A stretch of DNA of 19,107 bases from assembly GCA_030638305.1 (NCBI GenBank), contig DAOWEW010000095.1, positions 1 through 19,107 of the forward strand. The letters are read 5' to 3'. Below are positions 8,542-16,175 of the stretch, piece by piece (the first letter of the stretch is position 1; the number at the start of each line of letters is the position of its first letter). Source of the DNA: Desulfobacteraceae bacterium (GTDB lineage: Bacteria > Desulfobacterota > Desulfobacteria > Desulfobacterales > ETH-SRB1). Under the pieces are notes generated by a model. It saw only the letters and a list, made by a program, of their open reading frames with translations, was not told where the DNA came from and searched no databases. A program made the translations under genes and the position numbers.

Positions 8542-9510
8542 ATGAAATTGGGAATCACTGGAGGTACCGGTTTTATTGGGAAACGACTTACGGAATTAGC
8601 GCTTGAACATGGCTGCCATGTCAGATGTCTATTGAGAAAAAAGAACGTTTCCGGTGAGGTGTTACAGCATCCCAATGTCGAAGTGACGCACGGCGATTTG
8701 CTGGATAGTCAGGCTATCAAGAAGTTCTTGCGGGATCTTGATGTTTGTGTCCACTTGGCCGCTCATGTCAAACACGGCACTAAGAAGGAGTATATGGAGA
8801 ACAATGTTGAGGGGACACGCACAATTTGCAAAGGCCTTGCAACATCCAACCCGGACTGTCGGTTGGTCTATTGTTCATCAATTGCCGCTTTGCGCCTTCA
8901 ACCCGGCTTCTTGTGGCTGGGAACAGACTATGCCGTCAGCAAGTATCACGCGGAACGAGTGGTTAAGGACTATGCAAAGAACTTCCGGCTCAAAACAACT
9001 ATCATCTATCCCGGTTTGATTTTGGGGCCGCAAGACTCCAATTTCGTTCCCAATGTTTTGAAGTACCTCAAGGCTGGCAAGGTTGTTCTGGTTTCCGGTG
9101 GCGAAGAAGCTGCACCCCTGATTTATATTGATGACATTTGTGAGCTTTTTCTCCTGTGCGCAACAGAAAAGGATGCTGTTGGCAACAAGTATCTTGGAAT
9201 TGGCAACTGCGAGGTAGGAATGCACGACTTTTTCCGGATTCTGGCAGAGAAAACAGACTGCCGACCACCAACTCGGAAGATAGCGAAAAGCCTTGTCTTC
9301 CCAATTGCTCTTTTTCTGGAAATGACGTATCGGGTTCTTGGAATCAACAACCCTCCTATCATTTCCAGACGAGTCGTTGATGTTTTGTCTATTAACGCAA
9401 AGTTTGATCAAAACTTATTCGAGACCAATCTGGGTTGGGAACCAAAAATTTCCGTGCGCAATGGAATAGAAAAAACGTTGGAATGGTATCGGAATGCTGA
9501 CCAGGCGTAA
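8542..9510 (+). CDS. NAD(P)-dependent extended SDR (epimerase/dehydratase/reductase)
   Basis: The 322-residue Rossmann enzyme has the dinucleotide motif GGTGFIG (7-13), the adenine-site acidic motif HGDLLD (50-55), and LAAHVKHG (72-79). The catalytic set is Ser112/Ser113 in VYCSSIAAL and Tyr130/Lys134 in DYAVSKYHAE, followed by YPGLILGP. It resembles 3-beta-HSD, dihydroflavonol-reductase and HpnA-like extended SDRs, not sugar-nucleotide 4,6-dehydratases. A strong ribosome site, AGAGGAGG (8522-8529), precedes the ATG. In Streptomyces butyrolactone pathways, reductases complete what AfsA starts, so a keto- or enone-reduction step on the AfsA product is a fair guess; sterol-like or sugar substrates are alternatives. 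Fold and cofactor sure, substrate unknown. Confidence 0.88.
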   Translation: MKLGITGGTGFIGKRLTELALEHGCHVRCLLRKKNVSGEVLQHPNVEVTHGDLLDSQAIKKFLRDLDVCVHLAAHVKHGTKKEYMENNVEGTRTICKGLATSNPDCRLVYCSSIAALRLQPGFLWLGTDYAVSKYHAERVVKDYAKNFRLKTTIIYPGLILGPQDSNFVPNVLKYLKAGKVVLVSGGEEAAPLIYIDDICELFLLCATEKDAVGNKYLGIGNCEVGMHDFFRILAEKTDCRPPTRKIAKSLVFPIALFLEMTYRVLGINNPPIISRRVVDVLSINAKFDQNLFETNLGWEPKISVRNGIEKTLEWYRNADQA

Positions 9511-9566
9511 TGAGGAGGAAAGGTGAGGGCTTGTATATGGAAGAAAAAAACTATCAGAAGGCGTAA
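9510..9566 (+). other. Short upstream ORF with A AAA AAC slippery heptamer
   Basis: From an ATG overlapping the preceding TAA (9510), or from the ATG at 9537, a short frame runs to TAA 9564-9566. At 9545-9551 it contains A AAA AAC in exactly the phase of a classical -1 slippery heptamer. Slipping back one base at this point enters the frame of the downstream membrane protein (LSEGVTIIKEKTQYVRYTN, then its first membrane helix). The frame is otherwise open from just after TGA 9524-9526 but has no ATG, GTG or TTG start there before GTG 9641. GAGGAGG at 9512-9518 could serve either start. It may be a programmed frameshift, polymerase slippage, a natural frameshift mutation or a sequencing error at the A7 run. 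Confidence 0.5.
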
Positions 9567-9640
9567 CAATTATTAAAGAAAAAACTCAGTATGTCCGATA
9601 CACAAACGCCGCAATTGGCCTGGTAATATTAAATCTGATC

Positions 9641-10393
9641 GTGGCGTTGATGCACTTTTTTTACGAATTTCACCTCATAAAATACAATGGTGTGTTGCGA
9701 GATTTTATCCTGGTTAGCAATCTTCTTTGTGCATTCGTTTTCTTGATACCGGCAATCGGTATTTTGTTTGGTAACGAACAGGTCAAAACACATTTAAAAA
9801 CATACGAGCTGGTCTGGTGGATCTATGACCTCATCATTGTTGCTGCCATATGGACATCGGTAACCACGCTGGGTATGGTGGAAAAGTTCTTTCACTTTTC
9901 GTTGCCTTTTGCGGATTCAGTGTTGTTGGTGCTAACCGCAACAATTGGTGTCGCTCTCGCGGCCATTGATTTCCGGCGCAGGCAATGGAGTACGGAGCAA
10001 CGGCAAGGAAAAAATTTGCCCATTTCGGTAATTCTTCTCATCGCCCTAAATATTGTGGTTGGAGCAGCTCACATAAGCTACGAGTTCGTGATTTTCAGCT
10101 ATGAGTTCATATATCGTGATTTTATCGCTATTTGTAACCTGTTTATAACCTTTGTTTTTATATACTCCGCGACATTTCTTTTTTTGGGAAGCTTACAACA
10201 CAAGAAGCTGATTTTGAGATACCAGTTGTTTTGGTGGCAGGTCAATTTCTTTACGCTGGTTGTGTTCGGCGACACGGTCACTGTGTTTTCTGCTTTTGGT
10301 ATATCCGGTACAGCCCTCCAGATAATCCTCAGTGTCTTGGGGATCATCCTGAGCATCGCAGGAATAAGGCTTAACAGTAGCGTAGCTACGTAA
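9641..10393 (+). CDS. Internally duplicated polytopic membrane protein, 5' end unresolved
   Basis: The family is not recognised. From GTG 9641 the product is 250 residues with seven or so membrane helices. The same frame continues upstream to about 9527 and encodes the rest of a first helix (NAAIGLVILNLIVALMHFF), so GTG 9641 is probably not the real start. The protein is a tandem duplication of about 120-residue units. In unit 1 HFFYEF, LRDFILVSNLLCAFVF and YELVWW line up with ISYEF, YRDFIAICNLFITFVF and YQLFWW in unit 2, each unit giving about four helices. It is the last gene of the plus-strand cluster. An integral membrane accessory of the synthesis/export system is the only inference I would make. 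The 5' frame problem is described in the preceding entry. Confidence 0.7.
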   Translation: MALMHFFYEFHLIKYNGVLRDFILVSNLLCAFVFLIPAIGILFGNEQVKTHLKTYELVWWIYDLIIVAAIWTSVTTLGMVEKFFHFSLPFADSVLLVLTATIGVALAAIDFRRRQWSTEQRQGKNLPISVILLIALNIVVGAAHISYEFVIFSYEFIYRDFIAICNLFITFVFIYSATFLFLGSLQHKKLILRYQLFWWQVNFFTLVVFGDTVTVFSAFGISGTALQIILSVLGIILSIAGIRLNSSVAT

Positions 10394-10499
10394 ATGTGAT
10401 ACCAGGCGACTATGGAACTGTTTTTGATGCTGCGTTTTGGGTCTGATAGGCTCAGGTCTTGATAGATGCTCAAGATCTCACGGTTTTTATGCCTGCTGA

Positions 10500-11039
10500 T
10501 CACCCCGGCAGGATGTTGGTGAATTGATATTCTTCCACTGGTTTGCCTGTTGTGGCTTCAAATTCCTCTTCGCTCCACTGTTCAATACCGAGATATGACC
10601 GCTCTTCATCGTTTTGGTAGCTCCATTGGAGTACTTCCCTGCCGGGATCTTGACCGTCCTTGTAAAAGCGTCCGCCCGCTGTTTCTTCCATATAATAGGT
10701 GACTCCTTCAAAAACAATTTTCTCCGGTGGATCCCCGTTTTCAATGATTCCTTTCTTGACTTGCGAATCAAGGCGACCAAAAGCGATCTTTTGGTTCAGG
10801 CTCCATTTTTCCCCGTCATCCGACTCCATCTCAAGGTAAACTACCTCGTCACCGCTTTTGAGTTGCCATTCGTGAGAAATATCACCCTCGCTCCAGTCGT
10901 AATAATTGCAAGCCGATACTTCCCATGTTTTTAGATCATAATCGACGAGGTAGCCCTTCTTAAGCTTAGACAGGGTAAGGTCGCTTAAAGGGTCGAATTC
11001 CTCTTTTTTGTTCTTTTTGAAAAAGTCTCTTATTCCCAT
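10500..11039 (-). CDS. DUF4178 family protein
   Basis: The roughly 179-residue soluble acidic protein begins MGIRDFFKKNKKEEFDPLSDL. DUF4178 features include LTLSKLKKGYLVDYDLKTWEV near the N-terminus, then the beta-rich YYDWSEGDISHEWQL, LEMESDDGEKWSL and YYMEETAGGRFY segments. DUF4178 proteins are repeatedly encoded next to PspA/IM30 and DUF2170 genes, as here: the PspA stop lies 10-13 bases upstream. Two adjacent ATGs exist (11042 and 11039); the second is better spaced from GGAG. Its biochemical role is unknown; partnership with PspA at the membrane is inferred from context. It converges on the end of the plus-strand cluster across about 106 bases without a clear terminator. Confidence 0.82.
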   Translation of the reverse strand: MGIRDFFKKNKKEEFDPLSDLTLSKLKKGYLVDYDLKTWEVSACNYYDWSEGDISHEWQLKSGDEVVYLEMESDDGEKWSLNQKIAFGRLDSQVKKGIIENGDPPEKIVFEGVTYYMEETAGGRFYKDGQDPGREVLQWSYQNDEERSYLGIEQWSEEEFEATTGKPVEEYQFTNILPG

Positions 11040-11052
11040 CATTGCTCCGTTC

Positions 11053-11757
11053 CTAACTGATTCCCATTTTCTGCTTTAATTCCAGTAATGACTGTGACGT
11101 GCTCGGAGCCGACCCGCCGGACAGGGCTTTGTTAATTTCATCATCCACACTTTTGTCTGCAGTAGCCATTTCGCCATAGGCTGTTGCAAGCGATTCGTCT
11201 TCCTCAACCCTTGACCGCATTTTTTCCAGCATGGCGATCGTGCCTGAAGAATCAACCTTGGCAATCTGCTGATTGATCTTTTTAGTGGCCGATGCTGTTC
11301 TTGCCCTGGCTTTTAATGTGAGCAGGTCATTTTCATAAGTTGTGACAGTTGACTTGATTTTATTAACATTGGCCTGCAGTTGGTTGGCCATCTGCTCGTG
11401 TCTTTCGGCATCCTGGGAGAGTTGCACTGCCTCCGCTGCAAGCTGTTCCTTTTGGTCCAGGGCTTGGGAAGCCAGTCGTTCGGCATCTGCCGAATCAAGT
11501 TCGCCGCCTTGCATTTTCTGTAAAAGCATCATGGCCTTGCGTTCGTAATCAGCAGCCAGTTTCTTTTTGTTGTTTCCATCTCTTCTGGTCCGAATAGCCA
11601 TACTTTTGACCTCAGCCAGACTGCTCATAGCCTGTTGCAGATCCTTCTTGAGATCGCGGATGCCCTGTTCAGTCATTTTTATAGGATCTTCGAGCTTGTC
11701 AATTAAAGCGTGAGTTTCGGACTGGGTCACCCTGAAAATACGTTTAAAAATAGACAT
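11053..11757 (-). CDS. pspA: PspA/IM30 (ESCRT-III-like) membrane-stress protein
   Basis: The 234-residue protein is almost entirely alpha-helical coiled coil. It starts with the PspA signature MSIFKRIFRVTQSETHALID, continues LEDPIKMTEQGIRDLKKDLQ, and ends with a Ser-rich linker and a short helix. Its length is close to E. coli PspA (222). PspA/IM30 proteins polymerise on the cytoplasmic face of stressed membranes and limit proton leakage. This copy is closer in context to E. coli YjfJ, which is also flanked by a DUF2170 gene (yjfI). AAAGGAG precedes the ATG. No PspF regulator or sigma-54 site is visible upstream of it, so it is presumably expressed with the channel and DUF2170 genes. Family assignment is secure. 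Confidence 0.93.
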   Translation of the reverse strand: MSIFKRIFRVTQSETHALIDKLEDPIKMTEQGIRDLKKDLQQAMSSLAEVKSMAIRTRRDGNNKKKLAADYERKAMMLLQKMQGGELDSADAERLASQALDQKEQLAAEAVQLSQDAERHEQMANQLQANVNKIKSTVTTYENDLLTLKARARTASATKKINQQIAKVDSSGTIAMLEKMRSRVEEDESLATAYGEMATADKSVDDEINKALSGGSAPSTSQSLLELKQKMGIS

Positions 11758-11813
11758 AATAAAAAAATCTCCTTTAGTTTATTTTATTCACAATTAGTCA
11801 AGTAGTTGAAAGG

Positions 11814-12209
11814 TCAAGCTTTTGCATAACTGAGCAGTTCCGAGCTGTATTCAGCCAGAGCCAGACTCAGGGCATGGATGGAAGCCTCAAGCTCGTTTCT
11901 ATCCAGATTCTCCAGTTGGAGGGTGTCCCGAAAAATAACCAACTCTGCATTTTCGTCCAGAACAAAGGCTCCGTGAACCAGATCACGATTCATCTGCAGC
12001 AACCGTTTGAACAAGTTGCCAGGGTCTTGAGGCACCTTCATTATAATTTGCTCCAAAACCAGAATCGGTTCCTCACAGTCTATTACCAGATTCTTAATGC
12101 CGTCATCCTCGTTATCCACCACCACCAGTTCTTCTGCCCGGTCCTCGCTGATAATGGGTATTTCCATCTCAAATAAATACTGTTTAACCAAATCAAACTT
12201 TCCAGACAT
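11814..12209 (-). CDS. DUF2170 (YjfI-like) protein
   Basis: The 131-residue soluble acidic protein has a strong ribosome site, AAGGAGG, five bases before ATG 12209. An upstream in-frame ATG at 12239 would place that site inside the gene and is rejected. DUF2170/YjfI features are FDLVKQYLFEMEIPI, ELVVVDNEDDGIKNLVIDCE, PGNLFKRLLQMNRDLVHGAF and the terminal helix SIHALSLALAEYSSEL. E. coli YjfI is of similar size and lies just upstream of the PspA paralog YjfJ, the same order as here. The fold is reminiscent of secretion-chaperone-like domains. The function is not established; a PspA partner is the contextual inference. Confidence 0.85.
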   Translation of the reverse strand: MSGKFDLVKQYLFEMEIPIISEDRAEELVVVDNEDDGIKNLVIDCEEPILVLEQIIMKVPQDPGNLFKRLLQMNRDLVHGAFVLDENAELVIFRDTLQLENLDRNELEASIHALSLALAEYSSELLSYAKA

Positions 12210-12244
12210 AACAGCCTCCTTTTTATATGTTTTCTGCAATTTTC

Positions 12245-13273
12245 CTAACCCAACTCGGGACGATTCGTGGCAATGACCACCAGTTCATCTTCCGCACCTA
12301 TCCGGTAATTCGCATCAGGATTGGCAATCAATTTGTGTGTCTCCTTATTTTCTACAGCTATGCAGAGTATGCCATTATCCTTTTTCAGCTTGCACATAAC
12401 TTCAAAAAAGGTCAGTCCCAGTAGTGGAGAAGGCAGTTTAACCTTGTACAGTTCGCTGCCGTAGCGATTGCTGACCAGTTCGGTAATCATGTGGGTAATT
12501 CCGTGGTCCAGAGCTGCCTGTACCAGAAGATTAGTACTCAATTCGCCCACCACAATGATTTCATCTGCTTTTGCCCGCCGACAGTGTTCAATATTTCCGG
12601 ACTCTATTAATTCTACACAAACATAAACATTAGGATAAAGACTTTTGATGGTTAAGGTATCAAGAATAGTTTTGGCATCACGAACATGAGCATCCAGGTT
12701 ATCATCCGAGAGCTGGATCACTGTCTGAGCCTCTTTCATATTAGCCATTTCAAGGATTTTGGGTTGGACTTCGCCGCGAAGAAAATGTAGATTCGAATCA
12801 TCCAGGGGCTTTTCGGTTAACTCTGCAATAACAACTATCGGCACATCCATGGTCTTATCGTCAGCACGTAGTTCTGCTACGATATCACGACCACGGAAGT
12901 TCCATCCGCAGATAACAAAATGTCCTTTCACTCTTACTCCTTTCATGCCCTTGTTCTCCATTAGCTTGTTTTCGATAATGACGCTGGCTATTGTAGCGGT
13001 CAGTACACCCAAAAAGCCAATTCCCAGCATCATAAGCGCTATGCCCACAAATCTGCCGCCCAGGGTAGCAGGAGAGATATCTCCGTATCCTACAGTGGTC
13101 ACAGTTACAATCGACCACCAAAAAGCATCAAAGAATCCCAGCTCTTCTTCGAAATACGAAAAAGCCACTGTGGCCACAAGAATCAAAGCCAGCAGCACAA
13201 AGAGTACCTTGTGCAGGTTCTCCCGTCGCAGTCGAAAGGATATTAATTTGAATATTCTCAAAAAATAAAGCAT
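12245..13273 (-). CDS. Two-TM potassium channel with RCK/TrkA domain
   Basis: The 342-residue MthK/Kch-like channel has TM1 at about 22-40, a pore helix with the selectivity filter TVGYGD (60-65), and TM2 at about 76-101. A cytoplasmic RCK_N domain (about 116-240) begins GHFVICGWNFRGRDIVAEL, where the GWN replaces the usual GxGxxG nucleotide motif as in some MthK-type channels. An RCK_C domain (about 265-340) follows. It should form a gated K+ (or nonselective cation) pore in the inner membrane, regulated by ligand binding to the RCK ring. It leads the operon that continues with DUF2170, PspA and DUF4178, linking ion flux with membrane-integrity control. There is no Shine-Dalgarno just upstream; a TATAAT lies about 25 bases before the start (complement of 13298-13303). 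Confidence 0.92.
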   Translation of the reverse strand: MLYFLRIFKLISFRLRRENLHKVLFVLLALILVATVAFSYFEEELGFFDAFWWSIVTVTTVGYGDISPATLGGRFVGIALMMLGIGFLGVLTATIASVIIENKLMENKGMKGVRVKGHFVICGWNFRGRDIVAELRADDKTMDVPIVVIAELTEKPLDDSNLHFLRGEVQPKILEMANMKEAQTVIQLSDDNLDAHVRDAKTILDTLTIKSLYPNVYVCVELIESGNIEHCRRAKADEIIVVGELSTNLLVQAALDHGITHMITELVSNRYGSELYKVKLPSPLLGLTFFEVMCKLKKDNGILCIAVENKETHKLIANPDANYRIGAEDELVVIATNRPELG

Positions 13274-13420
13274 TAATCAAACAATAAGATAGAAATAATT
13301 ATATGTCAATGAATGAAGAAATTGTTCAAAGGTGGAATTTAATCTAAAGTTTCAGAGGCATCAAATAAAATCAATGAGTTATTTTTTGTAAACATTTGCT
13401 TTTGCCTGTTTAATTTAGAA

Positions 13421-13449
13421 TTGACCTGGATTCCTGCAAATGGTAACTT
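13421..13449 (+). promoter_or_regulatory. Possible sigma-70 promoter for the NTPase/TPR operon
   Basis: TTGACC (13421-13426), a 17-base spacer and TAACTT (13444-13449) approximate the -35/-10 consensus. It lies about 94 bases upstream of the NTPase start, in the divergent intergenic region. Confidence 0.4.
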
Positions 13450-13542
13450 AGAATAAGTCAGGGCTGTTTACATGAGTGCTGAAAAAACGCTTAATCCTGT
13501 CCTTATGATTAATTGACAAGAAACTATTCAGGTGAACTAAAA

Positions 13543-14868
13543 ATGAAGTTAAAGAAAGCAACAACTCTTGAAGAGGCTTACCAGGTATTTGATACACAAA
13601 ATCCATTAGATCAGGTTAATAAAGAATTCTATGTTGATATTTATCATAAGGATCTTTTAAACCTGAGAAAAGACTTGGTATTGAATTTAATCCCGGATAA
13701 ATCATTTTTTGTTACCGGCCAGTCCGGCAACGGGAAAAGCACGGCACTCAATTTTCTTCCCGATACGGCAATCTGTAAAAAATATGACGTTAAATATCTG
13801 TACGGAAGAGATGTTTTCAAACTGGATGATATTGATATCATTGATATAATACTGATGGTCGGCTATACTATTGTTAACGGGAATGCAGCGCTTGAAAAGA
13901 AATTCCTGGAAGAACTTGAGGAACTGAAAAAAAAGAAACTTGGAAAACTTGAAAAGCAGATAGAAAAAACCAGCCTGAATGCAGACCGGGGAGGCGGGGA
14001 TCTATCTCTTCGTGCCAAATTGCCTTTTTGGAGTCTGATCAGTTTTGATGCCGGATTTTTTGCAAAATTTAGAATGGAAAAATCAAACAGGAAAACCATA
14101 AGAGAAATATTTACGCTTGATAAGCTTGAACTGATTGAGAAAGTAAACGACATTATTGCTGCTTATAAAGAACAGCAAAATTCCGGAAAAAACCTGTTGA
14201 TCATTATTGATGATCTTGAAAAAATCAGAAAACAGGATCAGACCATTGAACTCTTTATTGAAAATATTGATGTGTTTCAAAAAATCAAATGTATCAAAGT
14301 TATTACCTTTCCGGTTTATCTTGCCACCCAGTATGCCATGTATCAGGACGCATCAAAGTTCAGCATCCGTATTTCCGAAAATCCCTATAAGGCTTGCGAC
14401 GAGGATATAGCTGTCAAAAACAGGGAGACCCTTGCGACAGTCATATACAACAGGGTTGAAAAAAAAGATCTTGTTGAAAGGGATGCTGTTGAAAAAGCTG
14501 TGGGCTTTAGTGGCGGGAATTTAAGATTTCTGATGGATATCATGCAGAAAGCCGCACGGAACGCCATCAGCCTGGACAGTGAAGATATAAATGATACCAG
14601 GCTCACTGAAATTGATGTGGCAAGCGCTGTTGAAGAACTGGCAGAACTGCCCTCCCTGGCGGTTATGAAACGAGTCAAAGTTCTAAAATATATTCTGAAC
14701 CAAAACAAAGAGCCGGAGGATGAAGCCATGCAAAAAGATTTTATTGATTCGGTCCTGGACAATTCAATTTTTGCCTATTTCAATGGCCATCCCTGGTATG
14801 AGGTTAACCCTGTCATCAAAGAAAGCGTTGAAGTTTATTCCAAAAAATCAGGAACCTCCTCCCTATGA
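13543..14868 (+). CDS. P-loop NTPase (AAA/STAND-like) paired with a TPR protein
   Basis: The 441-residue NTPase has Walker A GQSGNGKST (59-67), Walker B LLIIIDD (218-224), a sensor-2-like FSGGNLRFL (322-330) and a C-terminal winged-helix-like segment (about 375-435, including AYFNGHPWYEV). A lysine/glutamate-rich insertion (117-145) sits between the first strands. ATG 13543 is chosen because AGGTGA stands before it; a TTG at 13513 opens the same frame without a ribosome site. The layout fits ORC/KAP/STAND-type regulatory ATPases, not metabolic or DNA-repair AAA proteins. It overlaps the TPR gene by ATGA (14865-14868), so the two proteins are probably made in equal amounts and act together. 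No nuclease, protease or membrane effector domain is visible. A conflict or signalling role is inference. Confidence 0.8.
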   Translation: MKLKKATTLEEAYQVFDTQNPLDQVNKEFYVDIYHKDLLNLRKDLVLNLIPDKSFFVTGQSGNGKSTALNFLPDTAICKKYDVKYLYGRDVFKLDDIDIIDIILMVGYTIVNGNAALEKKFLEELEELKKKKLGKLEKQIEKTSLNADRGGGDLSLRAKLPFWSLISFDAGFFAKFRMEKSNRKTIREIFTLDKLELIEKVNDIIAAYKEQQNSGKNLLIIIDDLEKIRKQDQTIELFIENIDVFQKIKCIKVITFPVYLATQYAMYQDASKFSIRISENPYKACDEDIAVKNRETLATVIYNRVEKKDLVERDAVEKAVGFSGGNLRFLMDIMQKAARNAISLDSEDINDTRLTEIDVASAVEELAELPSLAVMKRVKVLKYILNQNKEPEDEAMQKDFIDSVLDNSIFAYFNGHPWYEVNPVIKESVEVYSKKSGTSSL

Positions 14869-16175
14869 TCCTTGATGAATTCCTCACGGCAAAAGACAGG
14901 GTGGCCCTGAAAAAACTCCCCCTCACCCTTAAATTGCGAAAAAACTCTTCCTGCCTGGTCATTATCGGTGCAGATTCTGTTGAACTTGGGGATGCATTCA
15001 GTCAATATATTTCAATGTGCCTTAAAGGGGATGCTTATTTTTTCCATACACCCAAAACAGAATTGATTTTGCCGGAAATTGTGGATTCCGGCAGCAATAT
15101 TTCTCTGGACAAATATATTATTATAAAATTGTATGATCAAAAATTAACAGATGCAGGGAAATCAAAAATAAATTCAGGCCTTCTTTTATATCGGGATTAT
15201 ATCCCGGAATATAATCTTAAACTTATTTTTATTCTCAGTCATGATCTGATGAGATATCTTCAAACTAGTGCATATGATTTTTTTTCTTTCAGTAATTATT
15301 CAAGGTTCTTTTTTGACCATAAATACCGCTATGAAAGAATTGATACGGATAATAGAAAGCTTTTAACGCTTATTAAAGAACTGGACGCCTATCAGTCAGG
15401 AAATAATAAGAAAACAAACATTATTATTGAAAAAACTTTTTCTATTATTAGAGAAGCATATCAAAAAAGTGAAGCAGACATTGCCCTTGACTATTCCAAC
15501 AAACTTTTAAAACTTTCCGCCAAATCAAATGACAAATTCCATCAAGCAGGTGCCTTAAGCTATATCGGTCTCATTTACAGCGATAAAGGAGACGCCGAAA
15601 AAGCGCTGAAATACCTGAAACAGGCTTTGGAAATAGACAAGGAAATTGGCTACAAACATGGAGAAGCTAATCAATTAGGCAACATCGGCCTCATTTACAG
15701 CGATAAAGGAGACGCTGACAACGCTCTAAAATACTACATGCAGGCATTGGAGATAGACAGGGAAATTGGCTACAAAGAGGGAGAAGCTAATCAATTAGGC
15801 AACATCGGCCTCATTTACAGAGATAAAAGAGAAGCCGACAACGCTCTAAAATATCACATGCAGGCATTGGAGATAAACAAGAAAATTGGCTACAAACATG
15901 GAGAGGCTGATCAATTAGGCAACATCGGTCTCATTTACAGCGATAAAGGAGACGCGGACAAAGCGCTGAAATATCTGAAACAGGCTTTGGAGATCCATAA
16001 GGAAATTGGCTACAAACATGGAGAAGCTAATCAATTAGGCAACATCGGCCTCATTTACAGCGATAAAGGAGACGCGGACAAAGCGCTGAAATATCTGAAA
16101 CAGGCTTTGGAAATTGCAAAAAAGTATAAATTTAAATCCCTTGAGAAAAAAATCAAATCTTACTCAGATATTTAG
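14865..16175 (+). CDS. TPR protein with degenerate STAND-like N-terminal domain
   Basis: The 436-residue protein has an N-terminal domain (1-160) with P-loop-like strands but no Walker A. Its segment GLLLYRDYIPEYNLKLIFIL (105-124), then AYDFFSFSNYSRFFF (136-150), fits a pattern I recall from STAND/TPR proteins: an LN..RD core followed by an aPDfwsfR..vFeF motif. A helical linker follows, then five 40-residue TPRs of the kinesin-light-chain type (consensus NIGLIYSDKGDADKALKYLKQAL) at about 232-415. It ends in a basic tail. TPR arrays of this sort usually recognise a peptide or protein, so this is the likely sensor for the NTPase encoded just upstream. The stop codon lies inside the left arm of a long hairpin. 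Repeats certain; N-terminal assignment moderate. Confidence 0.78.
   Translation: MILDEFLTAKDRVALKKLPLTLKLRKNSSCLVIIGADSVELGDAFSQYISMCLKGDAYFFHTPKTELILPEIVDSGSNISLDKYIIIKLYDQKLTDAGKSKINSGLLLYRDYIPEYNLKLIFILSHDLMRYLQTSAYDFFSFSNYSRFFFDHKYRYERIDTDNRKLLTLIKELDAYQSGNNKKTNIIIEKTFSIIREAYQKSEADIALDYSNKLLKLSAKSNDKFHQAGALSYIGLIYSDKGDAEKALKYLKQALEIDKEIGYKHGEANQLGNIGLIYSDKGDADNALKYYMQALEIDREIGYKEGEANQLGNIGLIYRDKREADNALKYHMQALEINKKIGYKHGEADQLGNIGLIYSDKGDADKALKYLKQALEIHKEIGYKHGEANQLGNIGLIYSDKGDADKALKYLKQALEIAKKYKFKSLEKKIKSYSDI
15564..16110 (+). repeat. Near-identical 120-bp tandem repeats coding for TPR units
   Basis: Units begin at 15564, 15684, 15804, 15924 and 16044 with an exact 120-base (40-codon) period; the last is partial at DNA level. 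Comparing 15901-15990 with 16021-16110 shows only three differences in 90 bases. Synonymous sites are conserved as well, which points to recent duplication or gene conversion. Confidence 0.92.

Noticed and set aside
10491..10515. GC-rich hairpin between the converging membrane-protein and DUF4178 genes
   Set aside because: Only five base pairs (CCTGC/GCAGG), overlapping a stop codon and without a T-run, so too weak to call a terminator.
15564..16110. Regular direct repeats that could be mistaken for a CRISPR array
   Set aside because: The period is a constant 120 bases without unique spacers, and the repeats lie in frame in an ORF giving TPR motifs.
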